A DNA stretch of 64,000 bases from Anisus vortex (Eukaryota; Mollusca; Gastropoda; Planorbidae), in contig OX421495.1 in the NCBI GenBank assembly GCA_949126835.1, positions 15,001-79,000 on the forward strand, read 5' to 3'. The position numbers were made by a program, and so were the translations under genes. The notes below the pieces were generated by a model. It made no database searches. It was not told the DNA's origin and saw nothing but the letters and a program-made list of their open reading frames with translations. Positions within the stretch are counted from its first letter, which is position 1, and each line of letters starts with the position of its first letter. Positions 11,242-21,084 of the stretch are shown piece after piece.

Positions 11242-11813
11242 GTGAATTTGATTATGATATGATGATTTCTAAATTCCATTATCAACTATTGCAACTGATC
11301 GAGGTATGGTCAGTGATTTTTTCATGTCACTTTTATTCATCAGATCAGTTTATTGTTATGTTTTCTGGTTTAAATTAAACCTTATCTATTTATATTTAAA
11401 ATAAGAATTTAATTCATTTGCTTTATTTGTTTTTTTTTATTGTCAATTTTTTAATAATATTAAGCAGCTTCATAGTGGAGAAAGGGTTAAGAGGTTCAGG
11501 TCTATAAATTTATTAAGGAGACAGTATCCATACTTTTTTTAGATCAGTGGTCTCCCCTATCATAAAAATGTGGCTGCTCTACAACCTTAGTTTAAAGTTT
11601 AAACCCAATGATTAAATAAAGGTTCTTACTTTTTCTTAGTGTAGTTCATCATCAAGTGTTGTGTCCTTTCTGCTGATGTCCAGTGACCAGTTTAGCTGTC
11701 ATGCCAATTGTTGCTTTGGCTGTTGTCAAGACACATCTTCTGCAGATGTCCATTAGCCTCTCCTGCCCACACGCTGTACCACTAAAGCATCTGTAGTTAA
11801 AAAATCAATTTTT
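11242..11813 (+). other. 3' end of gag unit 5 and partial sixth unit
   Basis: The AT-rich tail of unit 5 is followed from about 11598 by a last partial repeat (GTTTAAACCC, AATAAAGG, and the TGTAGTTCATCATCAAG segment) that ends at about 11813 inside a run of T. Sequence beyond is unrelated to the units. The partial copy lacks the primer-binding-site-like motif and any gag. Confidence 0.75.
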
Positions 11814-12439
11814 TAACTAAATATTATTATAATAGTAAAAAAATAATAAAGATTTAACAAATACATAGTTTTATAGCTAAATCTGTGTAATAATGTTTGG
11901 AATTTTAAGGTGACTATTCTAGTCAAGGTCAAACATACACTGTAATGATGTAGAATAAATTGTACATGTAAATTGGTCGTGATATAAAACAGGTCATGAT
12001 ATAAAACTTTTTGCTAACATTACAAAAGAAAAATCACGTGTAAACATTGTTTGTCAATATTTGTAAGTTAGCAGTAAAAAAAAAATTAAAGTATCCTGTC
12101 TGACAAATATTATCATTAGCAGGCCTGCCTACCGTCCCACAATTTCCGTATTTGTCCCGTAAATAAATAAATATTAACATCGGATCCGGAAAATAAGAAA
12201 ATTTGTTCACGTCCCGGATGAAAAAAAAGAAATCTGTAACACAATTTCTAAGCGTGCGTGTGTAAAAAATAAAGATGCCGGTAGCCGAAGTCACAGCAGA
12301 CGATGAGGACGTAGGCTTCCGAGTGTTGCCGAACAGCTGTTTGAGCCACACTACGCATGTGCATTGAAAACCTTTCGATTAAAAATGGCATCAAAACGTA
12401 AAACAGTTACACGAGACCGATGATGAATTTTTTTTCATA
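11814..12439. other. AT-rich non-coding sequence, nothing recognised
   Basis: There is a less AT-rich patch at about 12120-12360. Short frames on either strand there (for example 12034-12351 on the minus strand) look like no known family and lack splice or start context, so I do not call a gene. Confidence 0.5.
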
Positions 12440-12812
12440 AAAAAATGTAGCGATTTAAAAAATAACCTGAATTAAAAAACAACAACAATGAATCTCTAGG
12501 CCTACCAAAGCAATGCCATGACATATGAATGATTACCCAATGACCGGTTATCGCATTTGTAAAACAAAACAATACAATTTTGCGAGACATCAAGTAGGCC
12601 TAGACTAGACTATATCTAATATTTTCTTGAAAACCGACACATTTTTTAGCTCTAGGCCCTAGGCCTACATCTCTGAACTATAAATTTAAACGCATATTAT
12701 TCTATTTTATACTGACCATTGAAAAACTAAATAGTTTAAAATAGGATTGGGCCTACTACAATACTAAGGAAAAAAAATTTTTTTTTGCCAAAATAACTAC
12801 AGAAAATATTTA
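12440..12812 (+). repeat. Left arm of a long imperfect inverted repeat
   Basis: This arm pairs with 15980-16312 read on the other strand. Anchors that match exactly as reverse complements: CAATGAATCTCTAGGC (12486-12501 with 16253-16268), TCGCATTTGTAAAA (12551-12564 with 16189-16202), ATACAATTTTGCG (12572-12584 with 16176-16188) and GCCAAAATAACT (12787-12798 with 16000-16011). They are collinear with only small indels. The arms have diverged, so the structure is old. Its nature is open: fold-back transposon ends or an inverted duplication. Confidence 0.8.
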
Positions 12813-12817
12813 TTAAA

Positions 12818-12960
12818 AGGGAAGCGTTATTCGAAGAACTGTTCATATAACGCCGAGCGTTATCGGAAGAACCAAATCTTCTAATAACGCCGAGCGTTAT
12901 CGGAAGACCCAAATTTTTGAAAAACGCCGAGTGTTAACGGCAGACCCAAATTTTCGAACA
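12818..12960. repeat. 37-bp repeat with GC-rich palindromes (left cluster)
   Basis: Perfect 7-bp-arm palindromes ATAACGC-CGA-GCGTTAT lie at 12847-12863 and 12884-12900, with a decayed third at 12921-12937, at a regular 37-bp period. GGAAGA and TCTTC words between them can also pair. The cluster stands out as CpG-rich in very AT-rich DNA. Confidence 0.85.
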
Positions 12961-13714
12961 ATTGTGAGAGTTAGGCAATATGCCTACTGTAACTTATGAC
13001 TTATATTAACTTAGGCCTATACTTATTATCTTATAGTTATAGTAGCCTAGATAGGCCATAGGCCTACTAATCTATAGATAGGCCTAAACTAGCCTAAAGT
13101 CTATTATTTAAGAATAAGATCATATTCCTAGCTAGAAGGAGGTATTTATTGATAAAAATAAAGCCATAACAGGGCCTAACCCTATTTGAATTTGACTTGA
13201 AGTAGGCCTTTCGACCCTAACAATATCCTATTAATACTAACATCTAGGCTAAATAGGCCTAACCTTTTTGTTTGAATTAATTATCTTATATTATACATTA
13301 CAGACGCTCCTTCTATAAAGAAGATTAGGCCTATGGCCTATTGCGTCCTACGCTCATCCGTGGCCCGCGGTATTAGATAAGATTACTTTATTGATCCAAA
13401 TAAATGGAAATTTAGGCTACTTGATTTCATAATTTCTGTCTTTCAGCACACTTAAAACAATATTAAATAACCATTTGTACTCAAGCACAATTTTCTTTTG
13501 AAATAGACATTTGCGCACACTTTAGAACTATTATTATTATCACTAGGACTAGGTGACTAGGCCTATCATACCATCATTTATCGTAAGAAAAAGTATCATT
13601 TAGGCTTAGGCTTAGGAGTCAGCTATTGTATTTTCTGGCTGACAGTGACTAAAGGCTACTTACAACCAAAATATTCATGTATTTACCGTATATACGTATC
13701 CCGTTGTACTCAAA
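12961..13714. other. AT-rich non-coding spacer rich in TAGGCCT words
   Basis: No frame, RNA gene or recognisable element is visible. There is a short GC-rich patch near 13345-13370. Confidence 0.5.
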
Positions 13715-13830
13715 TTGAATAATAATAATAATAAATAAAAAAATAAAAAAAGTGGAAATAGCTGGGGTCAAACCTGCGACACCCCGGTTGCCAGCTGACA
13801 GCACTAACCATTGGGCCACGAAATCTTGTT
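13715..13830 (-). mobile_element. tRNA-derived SINE (or decayed tRNA)
   Basis: Read on the minus strand, the segment has an A-box-like GTGGCCCAATGGTTAG (about 13808-13823) and a B-box-like GGTTTGACCCC (about 13764-13774) at tRNA spacing. Downstream comes a T-rich tail of TTATT repeats (plus-strand AATAATAATAATAATAA at about 13718-13736). The tRNA-like head plus simple-sequence tail is the organisation of a SINE. A lone decayed tRNA gene is the alternative. Confidence 0.55.
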
Positions 13831-13884
13831 CAACTTTAACAATAAACAGTATATATAGGCCAATAGAACATTAAGACCTGTGCG

Positions 13885-13992
13885 AATCTTCGAATAACGC
13901 CGAGCGTTATCTGCAGCTAGAAATCTTCATACAACGCTTAGCGTTATATGAAGAACTGTGCGAATAATCACTCCGTTATTAAAAAATACATA
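13885..13992. repeat. GC-rich palindromes (right cluster), inverted relative to the left cluster
   Basis: ATAACGCCGAGCGTTAT lies at 13894-13910 and a variant, ACAACGCTTAGCGTTAT, at 13931-13947, again 37 bp apart. The reverse complement of about 13920-13990 resembles 12806-12870 (shared CATATAACGC and TTATTCG), so the two clusters may be the terminal inverted repeats of a ~1.2-kb element enclosing the SINE. Confidence 0.6.
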
Positions 13993-14624
13993 GTAGGCCT
14001 ACATGTAGGCTATATACTACTACATAGGATAGACCAAGCCTATAACTATAGCATTAAAAAAAGCATAGCCTATCATGTTGCTCACAATTATGTAGACTAG
14101 TACCGGTACTAGGTTAGGTATGATATGCCATATGAATGTTAATATTGAAAAGAGTGTTGGTGGGACGAGTTGATTAGGCCTATTTAAATTAAAAAATTAG
14201 GCTACTATTTATTTTATAAGTTAAATATGAGTTTATATTCTCAGTAAGGAGCGTTCACTTTCCTTTAAATCAATACCAAACTGATTAAAGGTATAGTATT
14301 ATTTGATTAAAAGCAAAAAAAGTTATGTTTGATTATAAGCCATAGGCCATAAAAGTCATAGTATAGTATAAGCATTGCGGCATTGACATTGGAATTGAAT
14401 TCCGAATTCGCCATGCGGACATGCATATCTGCTATGCAAAGACTGGGAGCAGCCTCCGTTATAAGTTATAATACCTCACTATTCATTAAGTACTTCATAC
14501 ATACACTTTAGCTTCATTCTTTTTTCGCATTTAGATATCTATTGCCACAAAACTTACGCTTTTTGTATGTCCTATTATATCACGCACGTAGCAAGGAGGC
14601 AGACATATTGAACCAGTGCAGTCA
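13993..14624. other. AT-rich non-coding sequence, nothing recognised
   Basis: Only small stop-limited frames occur, without family resemblance. Confidence 0.5.
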
Positions 14625-15142
14625 ATGGTACATTCGCTGAAGTGGGAAAGTCGGAAACTCGGAGGTTCCGAGTAGGAATAAGTAAAAATAGTGAACCGTA
14701 TTCTGACACTGTGCATTTTAAAACTGTTGGTTTTATCGATGCGTCATTAGCAACCTTGACCTTAAAATTATTTATTTTTTTAAAGATTTGTTAAAAATTA
14801 TAAATAAAGAAAAATATTATGTACATTGTTCTTTTAGATTAAAAAATATCATTTTAAATAAAATTATGTTTTAAAATAGAGTAATGGTACATTCGCTGAA
14901 GTGGGAAAGTCGGAAACTCGGAGGGTCCGAGTAGGAATAAGTAAAAATAGTGAACCGTATTCTGACACTGTGCATTTTAAAACTGTTGGTTTTATCGATG
15001 CGTCATTAGCAACCTTGACCTTAAAATTTTTTTTTTTTAAGATTTGTTAAAAATTATAAATAAAGAAAAATATTATGTACATTGTTCTTTTAGATTAAAA
15101 AATATCATTTTAAATAAAATTATGTTTCAAAATAGAGTAAAA
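14625..15142. repeat. 259-bp tandem duplication
   Basis: The segment from ATGGTACATTCGCTGAAG at 14625 recurs at 14884, nearly identical for its whole length apart from a few substitutions and T-run length changes. Each copy contains a small palindrome, ACTCGGA-3 nt-TCCGAGT. Related GTGGGAAA/CTCGGA words occur near 29835 and 30130, so the segment may come from a dispersed element. Confidence 0.9.
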
Positions 15143-15979
15143 AATATGTTTGCATTATAATCACTGATCTATATATTATTGTGAAATATAAGTTCTTCGG
15201 CTTATAACGTTTAAGATAAAATCACTTATCTATATGAGTTGAAAAGCCGTAACTAAGTGGACGTCCATTAATTAAAACAACCAAATAGGGGGGAGGGGGT
15301 CTGAAAAAGTTTGGCAATTGTCGACATAGGAGAGAGGGGAGGTCAAGAAAATTTGACATCAACAATGTTACTTTTTATTAGGCCTACCCAAAAAATGATA
15401 CAAATTTATTACACAATTCTACATGTGTCCTGTGCCACGACGTAGCCTACATAGGACATAGCAAACATGTAAAAACATGGTTTTACGTTAATACCAAGGA
15501 CTACTCTTCAGTAGTCCTTGGTTAATACAAATATCAATTATGGATTTGACATGTCCTTTTTGTGTTCATCTTATTAGTTTGTAGATCTGTGTATGGACAG
15601 TGCAGTATTTACTTATAAGCTACACAAGAAATAACTTAGGGTTCCCAAAAATAAATTTTACGAGTGAGTAATTGTCATATATAGCCTACTTAATTATTTA
15701 AAAAAATTATTTTTCATATTTTACTAATATTTAAAAAATTAGTCTTTTCACAAAATAAATCTCAATCAATGCAATAATCTTAAAATAAATGGTACCTCCC
15801 TAGTATTAGTAGCTAGTAGGTAGGGCTACTAAAAATGATAGTAGCATTCCTAAACATATTTAAACCGTATATTATAGCCATACACAAGACAAGTCTAGGT
15901 CTATACCTAACCTAATACTAGATAATAATTAGCAACAAAATATGCTATGCTAAAGACTATTATGGCTAGGCCTACGTAT
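15143..15979. other. AT-rich non-coding sequence with a hairpin and a purine-rich patch
   Basis: It contains a G-rich patch (15288-15300 and 15330-15342) and the hairpin at 15493-15522. No gene is recognisable. Confidence 0.5.
15493..15522. other. Perfect hairpin with 13-bp arms and 4-nt loop
   Basis: ACCAAGGACTACT is followed by CTTC and then its exact reverse complement AGTAGTCCTTGGT. No T-run or other feature marks it as a terminator, and a function is not evident. Confidence 0.9.
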
Positions 15980-16312
15980 TTTTTTAAAATATTTTCCTTA
16001 GTTATTTTGGCCCCAAAAAAATGTTTTTTTCCTTGTAGGCCTTTTCCTATTTTGTTTTTCAATAGTCAGTCGAAAAGTAAAAGAGTAATATGCGTTTATA
16101 GTACAGAGATTTAATCTAGGCCTAGAGATAAAAAATATTTCGCTTTACAAGAAGATATAGCCTATCTAGATGTCACGCAAAATTGTATTTTTACAAATGC
16201 GATAGCCGGTAATCATTAATATATGGCATTGCATCGATAGGCCTAGTGTGTAGCCTAGAGATTCATTGTTTTTGTTGTTTTTTTATCAGGTTGTTTTTTG
16301 AAATCACTAGTC
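15980..16312 (-). repeat. Right arm of the long imperfect inverted repeat
   Basis: This is the reverse-complement partner of 12440-12812. The outer limit is near 16312, since further pairing with sequence outside 12440 becomes doubtful. The inner limit is near 15980, where the left arm is interrupted by the palindrome cluster. Confidence 0.8.
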
Positions 16313-16802
16313 TATCGCACATGAAATCTGTTTTAAGCATACAAAGAGGTCTCCCACATTTGTCCACTCAGAACTTATTCAGAAGTTACAAAATATATGA
16401 CATTATCTGATTAATTAATTATATATAACGAAGAGCATTCAAGACAATACGCTCATTAATTGATACAGACTAATTAAATGACATTTAAAGGAGTTTTGAT
16501 GCTAATCTTCTTAGTTAAACATTAATTAATTAATATAAGTAATTCTAAAACAAATGTATTTGTATTATTAATTTAATTACTATCAGAGACTTTTTTAGTA
16601 GCACTACAGGCCTATTAATGTAATTTCTGTAATTATTATTGTTTAAAAGATAAACTCCTTAAACATTCAATTTTCTTCAATTTAATTAAAAGTATATCTA
16701 TTAGGTAGAGCATAATATGTCATCAGCTTTCCAATGATACCAAGTTTGTGAAGATTAATGTCTTCACAAGAAAAAAAAGTTATGATAAAAAAACACCTTT
16801 AT
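16313..16802. other. AT-rich non-coding sequence, nothing recognised
   Basis: It is rich in ATTAATTAAT words. No coding frame, RNA or repeat with clear boundaries is visible. Confidence 0.5.
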
Positions 16803-17010
16803 TTAGCTTGTGTAATTACACTCATCAGCATAGAGAAGTTCCCTAACCAGTACACTCTTAAGCTTTGTTTTGGCTTTGAGCCTGTTTAGGTTGAAGAGCT
16901 TTCTAGGGGTCCTTGTGTAAAGGTATAAAGACACACTCCTTGTATTCTCCATAAGCATAGTGCAATAGGCACGAGAAGAATATTCCAAACAAGGTGGGTG
17001 CAAGTACGCA
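16803..17010 (-). pseudogene. Reverse-transcriptase fragment of a non-LTR retrotransposon, minus strand
   Basis: The minus-strand reading contains TRTPRKLFNLNRLKAKTK followed by VLVRELLYADE. This is the stretch leading into the YADD catalytic motif in the widespread animal endonuclease/reverse-transcriptase LINE family; here the motif reads YADE. Upstream residues (ending in CLEYSSRAYC) fit the preceding palm segment, and both ends are truncated. Its orientation is opposite to the related fragments at 17800 and 19274, so two LINE pieces lie head to head here. Confidence 0.7.
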
Positions 17011-17799
17011 GCCCTGTTTAACATTTTATAAGGGAAAAGTCTGGGCAAATATTAGCGGGTCATGGGCTGCCCAGGCGAAAAGAACCGCCTTTCTACCATG
17101 CTGGCAGGGTCCAAAGGGATGGGTAACCGCCACCGTTTGGGACCAGATGGCTGCAGGAGTTTGTAGGAAAGCAGAGGTTATACCACTGTCTATCAACCTA
17201 CGGGCTCCACTTCGGATTTTCTGTCAGGGCTTACTTCCTTAGCCTTAGTCCCTCCCAGGACATGCACAAGGCAGTGCGGCTATTAACCTAAAGCAAGGGG
17301 TTTGGTTTGTGGGCAGCAGGGCGTGTCCGTACGCCGTCGGGCCATGTCTGCCTCACATCTAGGGTACAAACATATCCTCCGAGATCCTTTCAGTTCAGCC
17401 TGGAACCTCGCAGCCCCAGTGTAATCTGCCACCACGAGGAGGTACTGCATAGGACTTGTTGTAAAGAGGCCAGTGCCCTCACATAGGGGGGGGGGGCAGA
17501 GGAGGGGGGCATATGCCCGGGGGTGGCACTTCCAGGGGGACGACAAATTTACTCTAAATATAGCAAATATAGCACTAAACAAGCAGTTACAGCATGCAAG
17601 GGGGCTGCGCTGAAACTTTTGCACTGGGGCGACACATAAGCTTGTAAAGGCACTGGGATAGACTATATTATTATGCTGGCAAGAGAGACTTACTAATTGC
17701 ACTCCTTTTACAGTTACACTGCTAGCCAGCGGTGACAGCTAGCATATTATAGTGCTGTCACACTAGACGCATCACACAGCCATTTAGCAGATTTAAGAG
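17011..17799. other. Non-coding segment of the duplicated block with a long G-run
   Basis: It is richer in GC than its surroundings and probably of repeat origin. I recognise no protein family in the short frames. At 17486-17540 there are several G-runs (11, 6, 5 and 5 G) that could form a quadruplex on the plus strand; the same run recurs at about 18960-19014 in the second copy. Confidence 0.5.
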
Positions 17800-18143
17800 T
17801 GTGCTGGTTAAGAACTTCTCAATGCTGATGGTGCAGTTATTATTGCCAAATCTGAAAACGTGCTCCAGACGCTCATTGATAAACTTGAAAATGCATGCCA
17901 AATATTTGGCCTCAGCATTAGTCAAAACAAAACCAAGGTACTGGATCAAAATGATGCAATTGTGCCAAGCATCACTATTGGTGGCCATACACTAGAAGTA
18001 GTTGACGATTTCTGCTACCTCGGGGCCAAAATATCAAGCGATGTGCTTCTAGATGGGGGGATCAATAGTAGAATAGCTAAAGCCATGGGCACTATGGCAA
18101 GATTTTAAAAAAAAACTTGTCTGGATGATCCCACTGCTTACAC
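17800..18143 (+). pseudogene. LINE reverse-transcriptase fragment, first duplicate
   Basis: The fragment begins at the segment before the catalytic motif (KSVLV), is frameshifted, and continues as ELLNADGAVIIAKSE, where the usual YADD has decayed to NADG. It then runs through FGLSISQNKTKVL and LEVVDDFCYLGAKISSD, which is the conserved order of this endonuclease/reverse-transcriptase LINE family. It is interrupted at 18144 by the hAT insertion and cannot be active. Confidence 0.85.
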
Positions 18144-18413
18144 CAGGGGTCGGGAACCTTTAGCTCGAGAGCCAAATGTGACTATATTGATGGCTGCATC
18201 TGGCTCGCAGACAAATGTTCGATTATAAACAAAAATGTTTCTTTAGACTCCTTTGATCTACATATTAATTGCATATCAATATTTCATTCTAAAAATGAGC
18301 TAAAGACTACTGCAACTAAGCATCAGAATTGGTAAAGGAGATAAACTTACACAAAATGCACACATTTACTTGAATTTTTAGTTTTAAACATAATGTATGG
18401 CTCTCATAGAATT
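18144..18413 (+). mobile_element. Truncated copy of the non-autonomous hAT element
   Basis: It begins with the hAT-type terminus CAGGGGTCGGGAACC and matches 19618-19886, but it is cut at the duplication junction and lacks a right terminus. Confidence 0.85.
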
Positions 18414-19273
18414 CCTTGTATTCTCCATAAGCATAGTGCAATAGGCACGAGAAGAATATTCCAAACAAGGTGGGTGCAAGTACGCAGCCCTGTTTAACAT
18501 TTTATAAGGGAAAAGTCTGGGCAAATATTAGCGGGTCATGGGCTGCCCAGGCGAAAAGAACCGCCTTTCTACCATGCTGGCAGGGTCCAAAGGGATGGGT
18601 AACCGCCACCGTTTGGGACCAGATGGCTGCAGGAGTTTGTAGGAAAGCAGAGGTTATACCACTGTCTATCAACCTACGGGCTCCACTTCGGATTTTCTGT
18701 CAGGGCTTACTTCCTTAGCCTTAGTCCCTCCCAGGACATGCACAAGGCAGTGCGGCTATTAACCTAAAGCAAGGGGTTTGGTTTGTGGGCAGCAGGGCGT
18801 GTCCGTACGCCGTCGGGCCATGTCTGCCTCACATCTAGGGTACAAACATCCTCCGAGATCCTTTCAGTTCAGCCTGGAACCTCGCAGCCCCAGTGTAATC
18901 TGCCACCACGAGGAGGTACTGCATAGGACTTGTTGTAAAGAGGCCAGTGCCCTCACATAGGGGGGGGGGGCAGAGGAGGGGGGCATATGCCCGGGGGTGG
19001 CACTTCCAGGGGGACGACAAATTTACTCTAAATATAGCAAATATAGCACTAAACAAGCAGTTACAGCATGCAAGGGGGCTGCGCTGAAACTTTTGCACTG
19101 GGGCGACACATAAGCTTGTAAAGGCACTGGGATAGACTATATTATTATGCTGGCAAGAGAGACTTACTAATTGCACTCCTTTTACAGTTACACTGCTAGC
19201 CAGCGGTGACAGCTAGCATATTATAGTGCTGTCACACTAGACGCATCACACAGCCATTTAGCAGATTTAAGAG

Positions 19274-20560
19274 TGTGCTGGTTAAGAACTTCTCAATGCT
19301 GATGGTGCAGTTATTATTGCCAAATCTGAAAACGTGCTCCAGACGCTCATTGATAAACTTGAAAATGCATGCCAAATATTTGGCCTCAGCATTAGTCAAA
19401 ACAAAACCAAGGTACTGGATCAAAATGATGCAATTGTGCCAAGCATCACTATTGGTGGCCATACACTAGAAGTAGTTGACGATTTCTGCTACCTCGGGGC
19501 CAAAATATCAAGCGATGTGCTTCTAGATGGGGGGATCAATAGTAGAATAGCTAAAGCCATGGGCACTATGGCAAGATTTTTAAAAAAAACTTGTCTGGAT
19601 GATCCCACTGCTTACACCAGGGGTCGGGAACCTTTAGCTCGAGAGCCAAATGTGACTATATTGATGGCTGCATCTGGCTCGCAGACAAATGTTCGATTAT
19701 AAACAAAAATGTTTCTTTAGACTTCTTTGATCTACATATTAATTGCATATCAATATTTCATTCTAAAAATGAGCTAAAGACTACTGCAACTAAGCATCAG
19801 AATTGGTAAAGGAGATAAACTTACACAAAATGCACACATTTACTTGAATTTTTAGTTTTAAACATAATGTATGGCTCTCATAGAATTCCTTTTTTAAAAT
19901 ACGTGGTGTCTATGGCTCTCTCAGACAAAAAGGCTCCCGACCCCTGGCTTACAAGCTCCACTTAGTCACTAGTTTACCGAACATGCGTTCTGAGTACCCT
20001 GCTGTACGACAGTGAGACATGGAGCACATAATAATATTATTATTCATATCTAGAGAGAAAACTAAACACCTTTCCCGTCAGGTGTCTCAGATGCATTCTA
20101 GATATAAGATGGCAGCACAGGGTTTCAAATGCAGAGGTCATACGAAGAGCAGGGCGTCAAGACATCTACATTACTCTCAGCAATAGACGTCTCAGCTGGC
20201 TAGGTCATGTACACCGAATGCCACAGGGTCGACTTCCACAGGACATCCTTTATGGAACGTTAGCTTCGGGACAGAGACCTGCTGGACGTCCAAAACTGAG
20301 ATTTGCGGATGTCTGTGCAAGAGTTATGAAGCACCTCCAAATTGACCCAAACAGTTGGGAGATCATGGCGCAACATATGCCCACCTGGAGGGCATGAATC
20401 AAAGAAGGTTCCAGGCTTGCAGGAACAAGAAGGTGAGAAAAATGTGGTCCCCTCCGCTACAATCATCTATAGCCAGTGTGGCCGTGACTGATTGGCCTCT
20501 TTAGCCATATGAGGACCTGCAAAGGAAATGGATCGTCTATCAAGACGTAAAATGCCGCCG
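19274..20560 (+). pseudogene. LINE reverse-transcriptase 3' part, second duplicate, split by hAT insertion
   Basis: The same fragment as at 17800 continues here beyond the hAT insertion (19618-19946). The region after it carries the C-terminal hallmarks of the family: the VCARVMKHLQIDPNSWE stretch near 20310-20365, preceded by RRLSWLGHVHRMPQGRLPQ (about 20185-20240) and GQRPAGRPKLRFADV (about 20270-20315). A degraded Cys-rich tail follows (CGRD near 20475). Several stops and frameshifts are present. Removing the 329-bp insertion would make the two halves contiguous, so the LINE was in place before the hAT landed. Confidence 0.85.
19618..19946 (+). mobile_element. Non-autonomous hAT element (329 bp)
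   Basis: The termini are CAGGGGTCGGGAACC at the left and CTCCCGACCCCTG at the right, inverted and of hAT type. Flanking octamers GCTTACAC (19610-19617) and GCTTACAA (19947-19954) match at 7 of 8 positions, as expected of an 8-bp hAT target-site duplication. There is no transposase; the interior is AT-rich. Confidence 0.88.
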
Positions 20561-20949
20561 AATTAATTAAAAAAATTGTGACCGAAAATGTTAATTCAAT
20601 ATAATTATAATGCTCATAACTTTATAAGGGTTGTTGGCCTACACGCTCAATGACATTTTCACAGTATATATTTTAATCATAAATACTTTAAATTAAATGA
20701 TTAAAGTGCTCATTGGGATTTTTGTTTTTGAAAATACTATTTTTTGTATAGGCCTATTAGTACGAAAAAAATGAAAAAATGTTTTATTATATAGGCCTAT
20801 AGGCCTACCAATAAAAAATTAGTATTAGGCCTATTTAAACATTTCATGTTTCAAAACATATGCGTAAAAAATTGACAAATATTTCATATTTTTCTTATAA
20901 ATATTTCAGAGTTTAAGATTAATGAAAACATATATTTATAAGCTATTGA
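20561..20949. other. AT-rich non-coding sequence, nothing recognised
   Basis: There are TAGGCCTA clusters near 20745-20830. No frame or element boundary is visible. Confidence 0.5.
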
Positions 20950-21084
20950 GTTGTTATCACGAGCGCTTAACCGGCAGCAGTGAAACCTCTCACAGATTAA
21001 TAGTCTTCTAGAGCGCACTGAGCATGCTAAAATAGCATGGATAGAAGCGCTATATAAATTACCATTACCATTACCATTAAATTA
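20950..21084 (+). mobile_element. SINE-like 3' end with ATTACC tail
   Basis: The segment ends with GCGCTATATAAATTACC and further ATTACC repeats; the GCGCTATATAAATT-plus-short-repeat form is typical of many animal SINE/LINE 3' tails. No clear tRNA-like head was seen. The LTR retrotransposon inserted directly beside the tail. Confidence 0.5.

Larger units (their letters stand above)
2961..11813 (+). repeat. Tandem array of five gag-only retrotransposon units plus a partial sixth
   Basis: Homologous gag start codons lie at 3376, 5099, 6839, 8569 and 10290, a spacing of 1721-1740 bp. Each unit has a gag gene, about 0.77 kb of non-coding sequence, an AATAAA signal, and a TTGGCGACGAG-type motif (3245, 4968, 6708, 8438, 10159) of the kind found just inside the 5' LTR of many metazoan Ty3/gypsy elements. 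Nothing encodes protease, reverse transcriptase, RNase H or integrase. The array begins and ends in the same segment (GTTTAAACC, then AATAAAGG): the last 216 bp (11598-11813) repeat the first 210 or so. This fits units joined through shared terminal repeats, but exact TG...CA LTR ends could not be fixed. Confidence 0.85.
16937..19886. repeat. 1476-bp tandem segmental duplication
   Basis: 16937-18412 recurs as 18413-19886 with very few differences (a 2-bp deletion near 18848 and A/T-run changes). It carries part of the minus-strand LINE fragment, the G-rich segment, the plus-strand LINE fragment and the start of the hAT element. At the junction (about 18412-18417) hAT sequence switches to sequence of 16937 at the shared word TCCTT. 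This suggests a microhomology-mediated duplication that happened after the hAT insertion. Confidence 0.92.

Noticed and set aside
12034..12351. 105-codon minus-strand frame
   Set aside because: Low-complexity Phe/Ile-rich translation of AT-rich DNA, no recognisable domain, no splice or start context.
12275..12366. Short plus-strand frame starting MPVAEVTADDEDVGF
   Set aside because: Only 30 codons, no family and no donor site; possible 5' exon but unsupported.
13757..13830. Functional tRNA gene
   Set aside because: The acceptor stem does not pair well by eye and the sequence continues into a simple-repeat tail, favouring a SINE.
17283..17702. 139-codon minus-strand frame in the duplicated block
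   Set aside because: The second copy carries a 2-bp deletion that changes the frame, so it is not maintained; no family recognised.
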